Shown here piece after piece: positions 1-6,218 of a stretch of 7,878 bases of DNA. The notes under the pieces are model-generated. The model saw only the letters and a program-made list of their open reading frames with translations. It ran no database searches and was not told the origin of the DNA. The position numbers were made by a program, and so were the translations under genes. Source of the DNA: Bacillota bacterium. GTDB lineage: Bacteria; Bacillota; UBA4882; UBA8346. The first letter of the stretch is position 1; each line of letters begins with the position of its first letter. Location of the stretch: positions 1 to 7,878 of the forward strand of contig JAEZKW010000298.1 in the NCBI GenBank assembly GCA_023415375.1, given 5' to 3'.

Positions 1-668
1 CGGGACAACATGAATAGGGCATACATAAAGGTAAAGTCCAATAAAGGCGCAGGCGGGATTGATGGGATGAAAGTTGATGAACTTCAACAATATCTCAAAG
101 AAAACGGAAAGCAACTTATTCAAGCAATCAAGGATGGGAAATAACGTCCGAATCCCGTAAGAAGGGTAGAAATACCCAAAGAGGAAAAAGGAAAAGTAAG
201 AAAACTGGGAATTCCAACAGTGGTAGACCAAGTGGTACAACAAGCGATAACCCAGGTACTAACCCCAATATTCGAAAAGCAATTTTCGGATAATAGTTTT
301 GGATTCCGACCAGAACGCAGTGCGCATGATGCCATTCGAAAATGTCAAGAGAACATAGACGAAGGCTATAAGTATGCGGTAGATATGGATTTAGAGAAAT
401 ATTTCGATACAGTCAATCAAAGTAAACTGGTAGAAGTATTATCACGGACGGTAAAAGACGGGCGTGTAATCTCACTGATTCATAAATACCTAAGGGCCGG
501 AGTCGTTGTAAGACATACTTTCGAGGAAACTGAAATCGGTATACCGCAAGGGGGAACTTTAAGTCCGTTACTCAGTAATATCATTATGTTGGAAAAGTCA
601 AATTTCTTGGTTTTACCTTTTACAATGTAAAAGGAGTGACCAGAGTCCGCATTCATCCAAAGTCACTA
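1..668 (+). pseudogene. ltrA: Broken group II intron reverse transcriptase/maturase (LtrA-like), 5' end outside window
   Basis: An intact protein of this kind would be the intron-encoded reverse transcriptase and maturase that splices and retrotransposes a group II intron. The frame that starts at base 1 reads as the RT amino-terminal region (MNRAY, NKGAGGIDGM), then RRVEIPKEEKGKVRKLGIPTV, the palm segments SFGFRPERSAHDAI and AVDMDLEKYFDTV, and IPQGGTLSPLLSNI. Three lesions are visible. A TAA at 142-144 lies between DGK and RPNPVRR, where relatives (from memory) carry Tyr. Near 585-591 the frame jumps from 1 to 3 and resumes far downstream in the family alignment as YVGKVKFLGFTFY...RIHPKSL, so the stretch with the YADD catalytic motif is gone. 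Homology stops at about 668, before the maturase and endonuclease domains. The open piece from 220 to 630 is only a fragment. I see no intron domain V or VI. The remnant cannot be an active RT. Confidence 0.93.
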
Positions 669-700
669 TAGGGGCATGCGCAGGTCGCTGGTTTTATGAC

Positions 701-793
701 GGGTATACCCTCTCCTTGAAATAGCTTCTCGATTCGGCTTCGTTAGGAGAGGGTGTGCCTTCCGGATGAAGGCGGGGTGAGGTGGGTGAGGTA
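701..793. repeat. Palindromic intergenic repeat-like element (two hairpins plus short tandem repeat)
   Basis: A strong inverted repeat pairs 701-716 with 745-760. Its core ACCCTCTCCT matches AGGAGAGGGT exactly and is extended by G-T wobbles, around a 28-base loop. It runs directly into a second perfect hairpin, GCCTTC-CGGAT-GAAGGC (757-773). Then come two copies of a 9-base unit, GGTGAGGTG (776-784) and GGTGAGGTA (785-793). From memory, the order 'CCTCTCC stem, GGAGAGGGTG, variable small hairpin, GGGTGAGG' resembles REP-type repeats scattered between genes in many bacteria. No T-tract follows, so it is not a standard terminator. It sits between the intron remnant and the hpt promoter. It could instead be a rearranged piece of intron RNA structure. 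Confidence 0.6.
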
Positions 794-808
794 AAATAGG
801 CCCTTATC

Positions 809-837
809 TTGACACCACCGGCTTCGTAGAGTAATAT
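809..837 (+). promoter_or_regulatory. Sigma-A promoter for hpt
   Basis: A perfect -35 box TTGACA (809-814) and a -10 box TAATAT (832-837, five of six matches to TATAAT) are separated by the ideal 17 bases. Transcription would start near 844, giving a leader of only about 20 bases before hpt, with the ribosome binding site GGGAGG at 854-859. The promoter sits just past the palindromic repeat, so hpt does not depend on transcription through the intron remnant. Confidence 0.88.
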
Positions 838-865
838 CTATTTATACAACTTCGGGAGGTTTATG

Positions 866-1405
866 ATGAACGAAGATATCAAAGAAGTTCTTTTTGATAA
901 GGAACATATAGCGAAGCGGGTTCAGGATTTGGGCCGGGTAATTTGCCGGGACTATAAGGGTAAAGATCTTGTTTTAGTGGGAATCTTAAAAGGCGGTGTT
1001 CCTTTTTTAGCGGATCTGATTCGGGCGATTGATTTACCCCTGGAGTATGATCTGATGGCGGTTTCCAGCTATGGCGCGTCAACCAAGTCCAGCGGGGCCG
1101 TTAAAATATTAAAAGATTTGGATATGGGTATCGAGAACCGGGATGTTATCATTGTTGAAGATATTATCGATACCGGTCTGACACTTCATTACTTGCTGGA
1201 AAATTTACGGTCGAGGCGCCCCAGCAGCCTGAAGGTCGCTACGATGTTGGATAAGCCTAGTCAGAGAAAAATGCAAATTCAGCCGGATTATAACGGCTTT
1301 GAAATACCGAATGTGTTTGTGGTGGGTTATGGATTGGATTATGCCGGCAAATATCGTAATCTTCCCTATATCGGAATTTTAAAAGAAGAAATTTATCAGA
1401 AATAA
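866..1405 (+). CDS. hpt: Hypoxanthine phosphoribosyltransferase
   Basis: This cytosolic purine-salvage enzyme transfers the phosphoribosyl group of PRPP to hypoxanthine, and usually guanine, making IMP or GMP. The 179-residue product has the family's usual length. It shows the pyrophosphate loop LKGG (41-44), the flexible-loop SSYG (67-70), the PRPP-binding signature VIIVEDIIDTGLTL (94-107) and the C-terminal VVGYGLDYAGKYRNLPYIG (152-170), which in this family contributes to purine binding. Two ATG codons stand side by side at 863 and 866. I chose 866 because it lies 6 bases after the GGAGG at 855-859, whereas 863 lies only 3 bases after it; the other start adds one Met. The gene has its own consensus promoter and is followed by a likely terminator, so it is probably monocistronic. 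The frequent neighbours tilS and ftsH are not in the window. Confidence 0.96.
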   Translation: MNEDIKEVLFDKEHIAKRVQDLGRVICRDYKGKDLVLVGILKGGVPFLADLIRAIDLPLEYDLMAVSSYGASTKSSGAVKILKDLDMGIENRDVIIVEDIIDTGLTLHYLLENLRSRRPSSLKVATMLDKPSQRKMQIQPDYNGFEIPNVFVVGYGLDYAGKYRNLPYIGILKEEIYQK

Positions 1406-1442
1406 GTTTCTGAAATTAAATTTTAATAACAATGGATAAAAC

Positions 1443-1476
1443 AAAGGAACGGGCCTAGGGGCTGCAGTTCTTTTTT
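1443..1476 (+). terminator. Intrinsic terminator after hpt
   Basis: AAAGGAAC (1443-1450) pairs with GTTCTTTT (1467-1474), with one G-T pair, across a GC-rich 16-base loop that can close further through GCC and GGC. A run of six T (1471-1476) completes the terminator form. The site begins 37 bases after the hpt stop codon and separates hpt from the cdaA operon. No convincing promoter stands out in the remaining 96 bases before cdaA: TTGACC at 1478 has no -10 box at a proper distance. Some read-through therefore remains possible. Confidence 0.58.
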
Positions 1477-1575
1477 GTTGACCTTGCATGGAAAAACATT
1501 CATCACCAAGGCAAAAAGGATTTTAGATAAAGATGTCTAATACACCATAGAAATACATGACCAGGGGGGCGAATG

Positions 1576-2394
1576 ATGTTTCAGTTTATATTGACCCAAC
1601 ATATTCTTTTAACCCTGATCGACCTCTTTCTGGTATTGATGGTTGGATATCAATTATTCAAAATGATGCGGGGGACCAAAGGCTTTCTTTTCTTAAATGC
1701 CTTGATTATCATTTTTGTTGTCTATGCCTCCAGTAAATATTTTCATTTAGTGATGTTCAGCTGGTTACTTGAACAGATAATGCTCATTTTAATGGTTGCT
1801 TTGCCGATTATCTTCCAAAATGAATTGAAACAGGTTTTGGAAACCTTAGGCAGCCGGAATCCGATCATTAAATGGTTCATCAAGCCTCCGGCGATTGCGG
1901 TTGAAAGTATTGATATTGTTGCAGATGCAGTGGATACTTTGTCGGCTGAAAAAGTTGGAGCTTTAATCGTTTTTGAACGGGAAGATCCCCTGGTGGTGGT
2001 CAAGGAGTCGGGCTCATACATTGATACGGAATTGACCAAAATAATGATTAGACAAATTTTTTATCCGAATTCTCCTTTACATGATGGAGCCATTTTAATT
2101 AAAGGAAGCCGGATTCAATCAGCGGGCTGTTTTTTACCTCTTGATAATCAATTGCCGCTACCGCAGGAGCTTGGAAGCAGACACCGGGCCGGTTTGAGTT
2201 TGTCATCCCAAACAGATGCCTTGGTAGTAATCGTTTCGGAAGAGACTGGCAGCATTTCCTTAGCCTGTAACGGGATTTTAGAACCCGGATATAGCAGTGA
2301 GCGCTTAAAGTGCCGGTTAAAAGAATTAATTCAACCGGTTCAGACAAAAGTTACAGTGGAGAAGAAAGTTTCTGTGAAGAAAACCGAGGTTTAG
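1576..2394 (+). CDS. cdaA: Membrane-bound diadenylate cyclase CdaA (DisA_N domain)
   Basis: CdaA condenses two ATP into c-di-AMP, the second messenger that controls potassium and osmolyte transport and affects the cell wall in Bacillota. The 272-residue product has three hydrophobic spans at the amino end (about 8-28, 36-55 and 58-80), which anchor it in the membrane. A cytosolic DAC domain follows, with both catalytic signatures: LHDGAIL (DGA at 170-172) and GSRHRAGLS (RHRAG at 202-206), then VSEETGSIS. Just after the last span, FQNELK stands where relatives (from memory) often have FQPELR. The protein ends in a Lys- and Val-rich tail. Two adjacent ATGs occur (1573, 1576); 1576 is better spaced from the G-rich site at 1563-1569. 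It is followed after 3 bases by an FAD dehydrogenase, not by the usual cdaR. The function call is firm; the exact start is not. Confidence 0.96.
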   Translation: MFQFILTQHILLTLIDLFLVLMVGYQLFKMMRGTKGFLFLNALIIIFVVYASSKYFHLVMFSWLLEQIMLILMVALPIIFQNELKQVLETLGSRNPIIKWFIKPPAIAVESIDIVADAVDTLSAEKVGALIVFEREDPLVVVKESGSYIDTELTKIMIRQIFYPNSPLHDGAILIKGSRIQSAGCFLPLDNQLPLPQELGSRHRAGLSLSSQTDALVVIVSEETGSISLACNGILEPGYSSERLKCRLKELIQPVQTKVTVEKKVSVKKTEV

Positions 2395-2397
2395 TCG

Positions 2398-4056
2398 ATG
2401 TGGTTAAAGTATAACCAGTTAAAGATCGGGCTTGATGGTTCTGAAGAACAGCTAAGGAGTAATTTAGCTGTTAAATTGGAATTGCCGGCTGAAAGAATCA
2501 AGAATCTCAATATTCAACATAAATCTTTGGATGCGCGCCATAAAAATAATATTTTCTTTATTTTTACTTTACTTTTTGAAATCGACTTTACTGAGTATGA
2601 GTTGGAGACAGTGTTGAAGTGTCACCCGAATCTATCCGTGGCGCAGTCTGTCACTGCAGATCCCGAATTAGAACCGAATCCAAGTGAATTGGCGCGCTCG
2701 CGTGCCTGGAAGAAAATACAGTGCTCATCGAGACCGGTTATCGTTGGGGCAGGGCCAGCCGGTCTTTTTGCTGGGTTAAAATTAGCTGCTTCCGGTTTAA
2801 GGCCGGTTATTATCGAACGAGGGGATGGGTTAGCCGAACGGGTTGAAAAGGTCAATCGTTTTTGGCAAAAGAGCATTCTTGATCCCAATTCAAATATCCA
2901 ATACGGTATTGGTGGAGCCGGGACCTTTTCCGATGGTAAACTGATGACCCGGGTCAAGGATCCCGCTTTACCCGAAATATTACAGTGGATGGTAAAATGC
3001 GGCGGACCTCCGGAGATTCTCTATTGGCAGTATCCCCATATCGGGACCGATCTGCTACGGGAGGTTGTAACCAGATTACAGGAGAAGATCATAGATTATG
3101 GGGGAGAATTTCGTTTTCAGAGTTGTCTGACTGATTTTACAATGACCGAAGGTCGTTTACAATCGATTACAGTCAATCACCAAACCATCGTTGAAACGAA
3201 TATCATGCTTCTTGCTATCGGTAACAGCTCCAGAGATACTTATGAACTTTTGGTTCAAAAAGGGATGCAGTTGATCCCGAAAGCGTTTGCTATCGGTCTT
3301 CGTATTGAACATCCCCAGGATATGATCAATAAGGCCCAATATGGTCAGTGGGCCGGACATCCCAGATTAGGCCCGGCTGAATATCACCTGACTTTTCAGC
3401 ATCAACCAACCGGCCGGGGAGTTTATAGTTTTTGCATGTGCCCCGGAGGTGTAGTAGTGGGAGCCACTTCGGAAATGAACGCGGTGGTCACCAATGGAAT
3501 GAGCTATCAAGCCCGGAATAGCGGAATTGCGAATAGCGCAATTATCGTAACGGTTGGTCTAAAGGATTTCGGGTACAATTCCGATAAGGATTCGGTTTTA
3601 GCGGGACTGAATTTTCAAAGAAACTTGGAGCAAAAAGCCTTTCAATTGGGCGGTTCCGATTATTCGGCCCCGGTTCAAAAAGTGGGGGATTTCCTACATA
3701 AAAAGCGTTCCGAGGATTTCAATCAATTAAAACCCACATATTTACCGGGTTATGTCCCGGCCAATCTGTGGGATTTGTTACCCGATGATGTTTGTGATGC
3801 TATAGCGGACGGAATCCGGTTTTTCGGCCGAAGAATCAAGGGCTTTGATTGGCCGGAAGCAGTCCTAACAGGTGTAGAGACGAGAACATCCGCACCAGTG
3901 AGGATTATGCGTAACCAGTTGCGGGAGGCTGAAAATTTAACAGGGGTTTATCCAGTTGGGGAAGGCGCCGGTTATGCCGGGGGAATTATCAGTTCGGCAC
4001 TGGATGGTTGGAAAACGGCGGATGCCATAATCAATAAAATAACCAACAGCGAATGA
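2398..4056 (+). CDS. FAD-dependent dehydrogenase of the COG2509 type, function unknown
   Basis: This is a predicted soluble flavoprotein of 552 residues whose substrate is unknown. An amino-terminal domain (about 1-85, with SLDARHKNNI at 43-52) precedes a Rossmann dinucleotide-binding fold: GAGPAG at 117-122, and IIERG with the ribose-binding Glu at 140. Family signatures follow: GIGGAGTFSDGKLMTR (170-185), AIGLRIEHPQ, GVYSFCMCPGG, and near the C-terminus VGEGAGYAGGIISSALDGW, the last FAD-contact segment. From memory, these are typical of the 'uncharacterised FAD-dependent dehydrogenase' family often found beside glmM in Clostridia. Its ATG lies 3 bases after the cdaA stop, and a weak GAGG (2386-2389) lies inside the end of cdaA, so translation is probably coupled. 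glmM starts 23 bases downstream. Context suggests a role near amino-sugar or envelope metabolism, but nothing in the sequence identifies the reaction. Confidence 0.92.
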   Translation: MWLKYNQLKIGLDGSEEQLRSNLAVKLELPAERIKNLNIQHKSLDARHKNNIFFIFTLLFEIDFTEYELETVLKCHPNLSVAQSVTADPELEPNPSELARSRAWKKIQCSSRPVIVGAGPAGLFAGLKLAASGLRPVIIERGDGLAERVEKVNRFWQKSILDPNSNIQYGIGGAGTFSDGKLMTRVKDPALPEILQWMVKCGGPPEILYWQYPHIGTDLLREVVTRLQEKIIDYGGEFRFQSCLTDFTMTEGRLQSITVNHQTIVETNIMLLAIGNSSRDTYELLVQKGMQLIPKAFAIGLRIEHPQDMINKAQYGQWAGHPRLGPAEYHLTFQHQPTGRGVYSFCMCPGGVVVGATSEMNAVVTNGMSYQARNSGIANSAIIVTVGLKDFGYNSDKDSVLAGLNFQRNLEQKAFQLGGSDYSAPVQKVGDFLHKKRSEDFNQLKPTYLPGYVPANLWDLLPDDVCDAIADGIRFFGRRIKGFDWPEAVLTGVETRTSAPVRIMRNQLREAENLTGVYPVGEGAGYAGGIISSALDGWKTADAIINKITNSE

Positions 4057-4079
4057 TTATCATTTTAGGAGGAATTTAA

Positions 4080-5429
4080 ATGGCGCGATTGTTCGGCACG
4101 GATGGAGTTCGGGGAGTAGCCAATCAGGGGTTGACTGCTGAGTTAGCTTTTGGGCTTGGACAAGCAGCAGGATATTATTTTAAAGGAAAAGGGGGTTCAA
4201 ACGAACGCTCTAAAATAATTATTGGTAAGGATACCAGGGTATCCGGAGATATGTTGGAGGCGGCTTTAGCGGCAGGAATCACTTCGGTGGGCGTGGATGT
4301 AATTAAACTTGGGATTATCCCCACACCGGGCGTGGCCTTTTTATGTCGTAACCTAAAACCGCAGGCGGGAGTGATGATCTCAGCTTCCCATAATCCGGTA
4401 GAGGATAATGGTATCAAGTTTTTCGATCATCAAGGCTTTAAATTAACCGATGAAGTCGAAGATAAAATCGAGGATATTTATCGGAATCAACTGAAAAAAA
4501 TAGAACTGCCCATAGGGGTTGGAGTCGGTCGAATTACCGATTCCTATGAGAGCATTCATTTCTATGAAGAGTTTTTGGCAAATAGCATTGATGTTGACTT
4601 AAAAGGGTTACGAGTTGTTGTCGATTGTGGATTCGGAGCCGCTTATGACCTTGCCCCGAAAGTTTTGAAAAGGCTGGGGGCTGAGGTTATTGCACTTCAT
4701 GACATTAATGACGGTAGCCGGATCAATGTAAAATGTGGCTCAACCCATCCGGGGATCCTCCAAAAAGAAGTCGCTGCCAGTGGCGCTCATATCGGTATCG
4801 CTCATGATGGAGATGCGGACCGGGTCATTGCCGTTGATGAAAAAGGGCATATCGTGGACGGGGATCAGATTATTACTGTCTGTGGCCTGGATTTACTCAA
4901 TCGTGGTGGCCTCCGCAATCGAAAAGTAGCCGTAACTGTTTATTCGAACCTAGGGCTGGTTCAAGCATTCAAGAAACACCAGGCCGATGTGGTTGTAACT
5001 GCCAACGGCGATCGCTATGTATTGGAAGCGCTCCGGGAAAACCAATTGGTTTTAGGTGGAGAACAATCGGGGCACATTATATTCCTGGAGAAGAATACCA
5101 CGGGTGATGGAATTTTAACTGCGCTGCAATTGTTGGCAGTATTGGTCAATTCGAAAAAGAGTTTATCGGAATTAGCCGCTCAAATGGAACGCTTCCCCCA
5201 AGTGCTAGAGAATGTGCGGGTGGCGAAAAAAGATGGTTGGGATAGCAATCCGCAAATCAAAGAAGCAGTTAATAAAGCCGAGCAGGCACTTAAAGACGAA
5301 GGCCGGGTTTTTGTCAGAGCATCGGGGACAGAACCGCTGATTCGTGTGATGGCTGAGGGCCCTGATGAGGAGCAATTGAAGCAATTGGTCGGGATGATCG
5401 CCGGGGTTATTCGGAAAGAACAAGGTTGA
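4080..5429 (+). CDS. glmM: Phosphoglucosamine mutase
   Basis: GlmM converts glucosamine-6-phosphate to glucosamine-1-phosphate in the cytosol, the second step towards UDP-GlcNAc for peptidoglycan. The 449 residues match the family's usual length of about 445-450. Visible landmarks are FGTDGVRG (5-12), the phosphoserine loop ISASHNP (100-106; the catalytic Ser is 103 by alignment to E. coli Ser102), the metal-binding DGDADR (243-248), the sugar-binding GGEQSGH (326-332) and the phosphate-binding RASGTEPLIR (413-422). TANGDRYV (307-314) replaces the more usual 'TxVGDRYV', and DCGFGAAY replaces 'DCANGAAY'; both look like natural variation. A strong AGGAGG (4067-4072) lies 7 bases before the ATG. 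It is the third gene of the cdaA run. In several Bacillota GlmM binds CdaA and lowers its activity, so the linkage may be functional. No clear terminator follows directly. Confidence 0.97.
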   Translation: MARLFGTDGVRGVANQGLTAELAFGLGQAAGYYFKGKGGSNERSKIIIGKDTRVSGDMLEAALAAGITSVGVDVIKLGIIPTPGVAFLCRNLKPQAGVMISASHNPVEDNGIKFFDHQGFKLTDEVEDKIEDIYRNQLKKIELPIGVGVGRITDSYESIHFYEEFLANSIDVDLKGLRVVVDCGFGAAYDLAPKVLKRLGAEVIALHDINDGSRINVKCGSTHPGILQKEVAASGAHIGIAHDGDADRVIAVDEKGHIVDGDQIITVCGLDLLNRGGLRNRKVAVTVYSNLGLVQAFKKHQADVVVTANGDRYVLEALRENQLVLGGEQSGHIIFLEKNTTGDGILTALQLLAVLVNSKKSLSELAAQMERFPQVLENVRVAKKDGWDSNPQIKEAVNKAEQALKDEGRVFVRASGTEPLIRVMAEGPDEEQLKQLVGMIAGVIRKEQG

Positions 5430-5662
5430 TATTGGATAAGTTTAATTGTTAAGTAAAGATATCGACGAGCTATCCTCAGCGGGAAAGACTTTAGGCAGGG
5501 AACCACAAAGATCAGCTTTTAATAAGATATCTATATATGGTGAAATAAATTTTATTTTGTCATTCATTTGGATTTCAGGTCAAGTTATTTATTTCAACAT
5601 ATATAGGTATAGGTTGTGAACAGGGATTCGTCACTGGGAAAAAATCATGCGATATCAGAACA
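5430..5662. other. Non-coding gap between glmM and the glmS promoter
   Basis: There is no open frame with a credible ribosome binding site. Just after glmM, AGCTATC near 5470 can pair with GATCAGCT near 5509-5516, with a bulge and a large loop, followed by four T. This might be a poor terminator for the cdaA-glmM run, but the support is weak. The main feature is the long inverted repeat at 5527-5610, listed separately. The base composition is strongly AT-rich compared with the flanking genes. I recognise no riboswitch consensus here. Confidence 0.5.
5527..5610. repeat. Long imperfect AT-rich inverted repeat between glmM and glmS
   Basis: Two 24-base arms (5527-5550 and 5587-5610) are complementary at 22 positions. 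The exceptions are one T-G wobble and one G-A mismatch. The core is CTATATATGGTGAAATAAAT against ATTTATTTCAACATATATAG. The arms flank a 36-base spacer (5551-5586). It lies upstream of the predicted glmS promoter, so it is not in the glmS transcript from that promoter, but it would be transcribed by read-through from glmM. No T-tract follows, which argues against an ordinary terminator. Possible roles are a transcript-end stabilising hairpin, a site for a dimeric regulator, or a very short mobile-element footprint; none can be chosen from sequence alone. Confidence 0.75.
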
Positions 5663-5691
5663 TTTATTTTTCGGCTGTTTTATGCTACAAT
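5663..5691 (+). promoter_or_regulatory. Candidate extended -10 promoter for the glmS leader
   Basis: The -10 box TACAAT (5686-5691) is preceded by TG one base upstream (TATGCTACAAT), which is the extended -10 form. A weak -35, TTTATT (5663-5668), sits 17 bases away. Initiation near 5698 would put about 90 bases before the ribozyme cleavage site and give a leader of about 720 bases in total. A Shine-Dalgarno-like AAAGGAGGG (5709-5717) follows without a standard start codon at usable distance. Confidence 0.6.
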
Positions 5692-5784
5692 GTTTTTATA
5701 TTTAAAAGAAAGGAGGGCAGGTCGTTATAATTATCGCTAAAGGGGATGAGAATGGAGAAAAAGCACTTTTAAATAATATGATTT

Positions 5785-6000
5785 AGCGCCAGGACCTAAA
5801 ACAAACGTACCCAATATTTTTCGTTCATTCGTTTGTTAAGGGTAGACGAGGAGAGGGATCTCGGAAAATGGAATGTACTTTTGGCCAGCGTATTTATGGA
5901 TGCGTACATTACATTAAATCGGCGGGTGACCTCCGGTGAAACACCATCGTTAAAGGCCTGACAAATCCGGCAGCAATGCCTGGGACAATAAGGCTTTAGT
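5785..6000 (+). ncRNA. glmS ribozyme: glmS self-cleaving ribozyme (glucosamine-6-phosphate sensing), with enlarged internal helix
   Basis: This leader RNA cuts itself using glucosamine-6-phosphate as cofactor, exposing the glmS message to decay. The conserved 5' start AGCGCCAGGAC places cleavage between A5785 and G5786. P1 pairs 5794-5807 with 5830-5843, with a small A-A internal loop. Core segments follow: GACGAGGAGAGGG (5845 onward) and AAATCGGCGGGTGACCTCC (5916-5934), matching the family's 'GACGAGG...TCGGCGGxTGCC'. Then come a short hairpin GGTG-AAA-CACC (5935-5945), the segment ATCGTTAAAGG, P4 AGGCCT/AGGCTT (5954-5959 with 5991-5996), and P4.1 CCGGCA-GCAA-TGCC(T)GG (5967-5983) capped by a GNRA loop. 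Where known examples have a loop of a few bases before TCGGCGG, this one carries about 50 bases forming an extra helix (5867-5915). The 3' edge is approximate. It lies upstream of glmS, as expected, but about 420 bases away. Confidence 0.93.
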
Positions 6001-6041
6001 GAATTGAATATTCGATCTGCTTACACGGGCAGATTGGCCAT

Positions 6042-6073
6042 AAAAGAGGATTTTAATTATTTTCTCTTTTTTT
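6042..6073 (+). terminator. Weak terminator-like hairpin after the ribozyme
   Basis: AAAAGAG (6042-6048) pairs with CTCTTTT (6064-6070), and two further pairs are possible inside (G6049-T63, A6050-T62). Seven T run through 6067-6073. The stem has only two G-C pairs, so its strength is doubtful, but the position just past the ribozyme makes partial attenuation conceivable. Confidence 0.35.
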
Positions 6074-6134
6074 AAGGGAGAAGTATAATTATTTTTAGCC
6101 CACGTCTATGGTTTTTTAAATAATCGTTGTGGCT

Positions 6135-6161
6135 AAAAGCATGATTTTTCGTGCGCTTTTT
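6135..6161 (+). terminator. Candidate intrinsic terminator/attenuator in the glmS leader
   Basis: GCATGA (6139-6144) and TCGTGC (6149-6154) form a 6-pair stem, with one T-G pair, closed by a TTTT loop. TTTTT (6157-6161) follows. Alternatively AAAAGC (6135-6140) pairs perfectly with GCTTTT (6155-6160). The A-run 6135-6138 can also pair upstream with TTTT at 6093-6096, so two folds are possible. That arrangement suits attenuation, though the core stems could simply stack. It is the best terminator-like signal between the ribozyme and glmS. Confidence 0.5.
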
Positions 6162-6218
6162 AATCTAGTAAGGGCGGTATATGTTTTTATATAAGCCAAG
6201 CCTATTAAGTATAAATAA

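Noticed and set aside
794..826. Terminal inverted repeat of an insertion sequence (GGTGG near 782, CCACC near 815)
   Set aside because: The match is only five bases, no transposase is present, and the interval contains the hpt promoter.
640..862. Group II intron domain V/VI and intron 3' end
   Set aside because: No segment matches the conserved domain V hairpin (GAGCCG...CGGTTC type); the stems present fit a palindromic repeat better.
1406..1575. Promoter for the cdaA run (TTGACC at 1478)
   Set aside because: No -10 box occurs at 16-18 bases; other combinations are equally weak.
5180..5506. Minus-strand open frame of 108 residues overlapping the end of glmM
   Set aside because: It is a shadow of glmM, whose coding is certain, and has no recognisable motif.
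5430..5526. c-di-AMP or c-di-GMP riboswitch after glmM (GGGAAAG and GGGAACC words)
   Set aside because: The conserved cores of these classes are not present and no stable multi-stem fold is evident.
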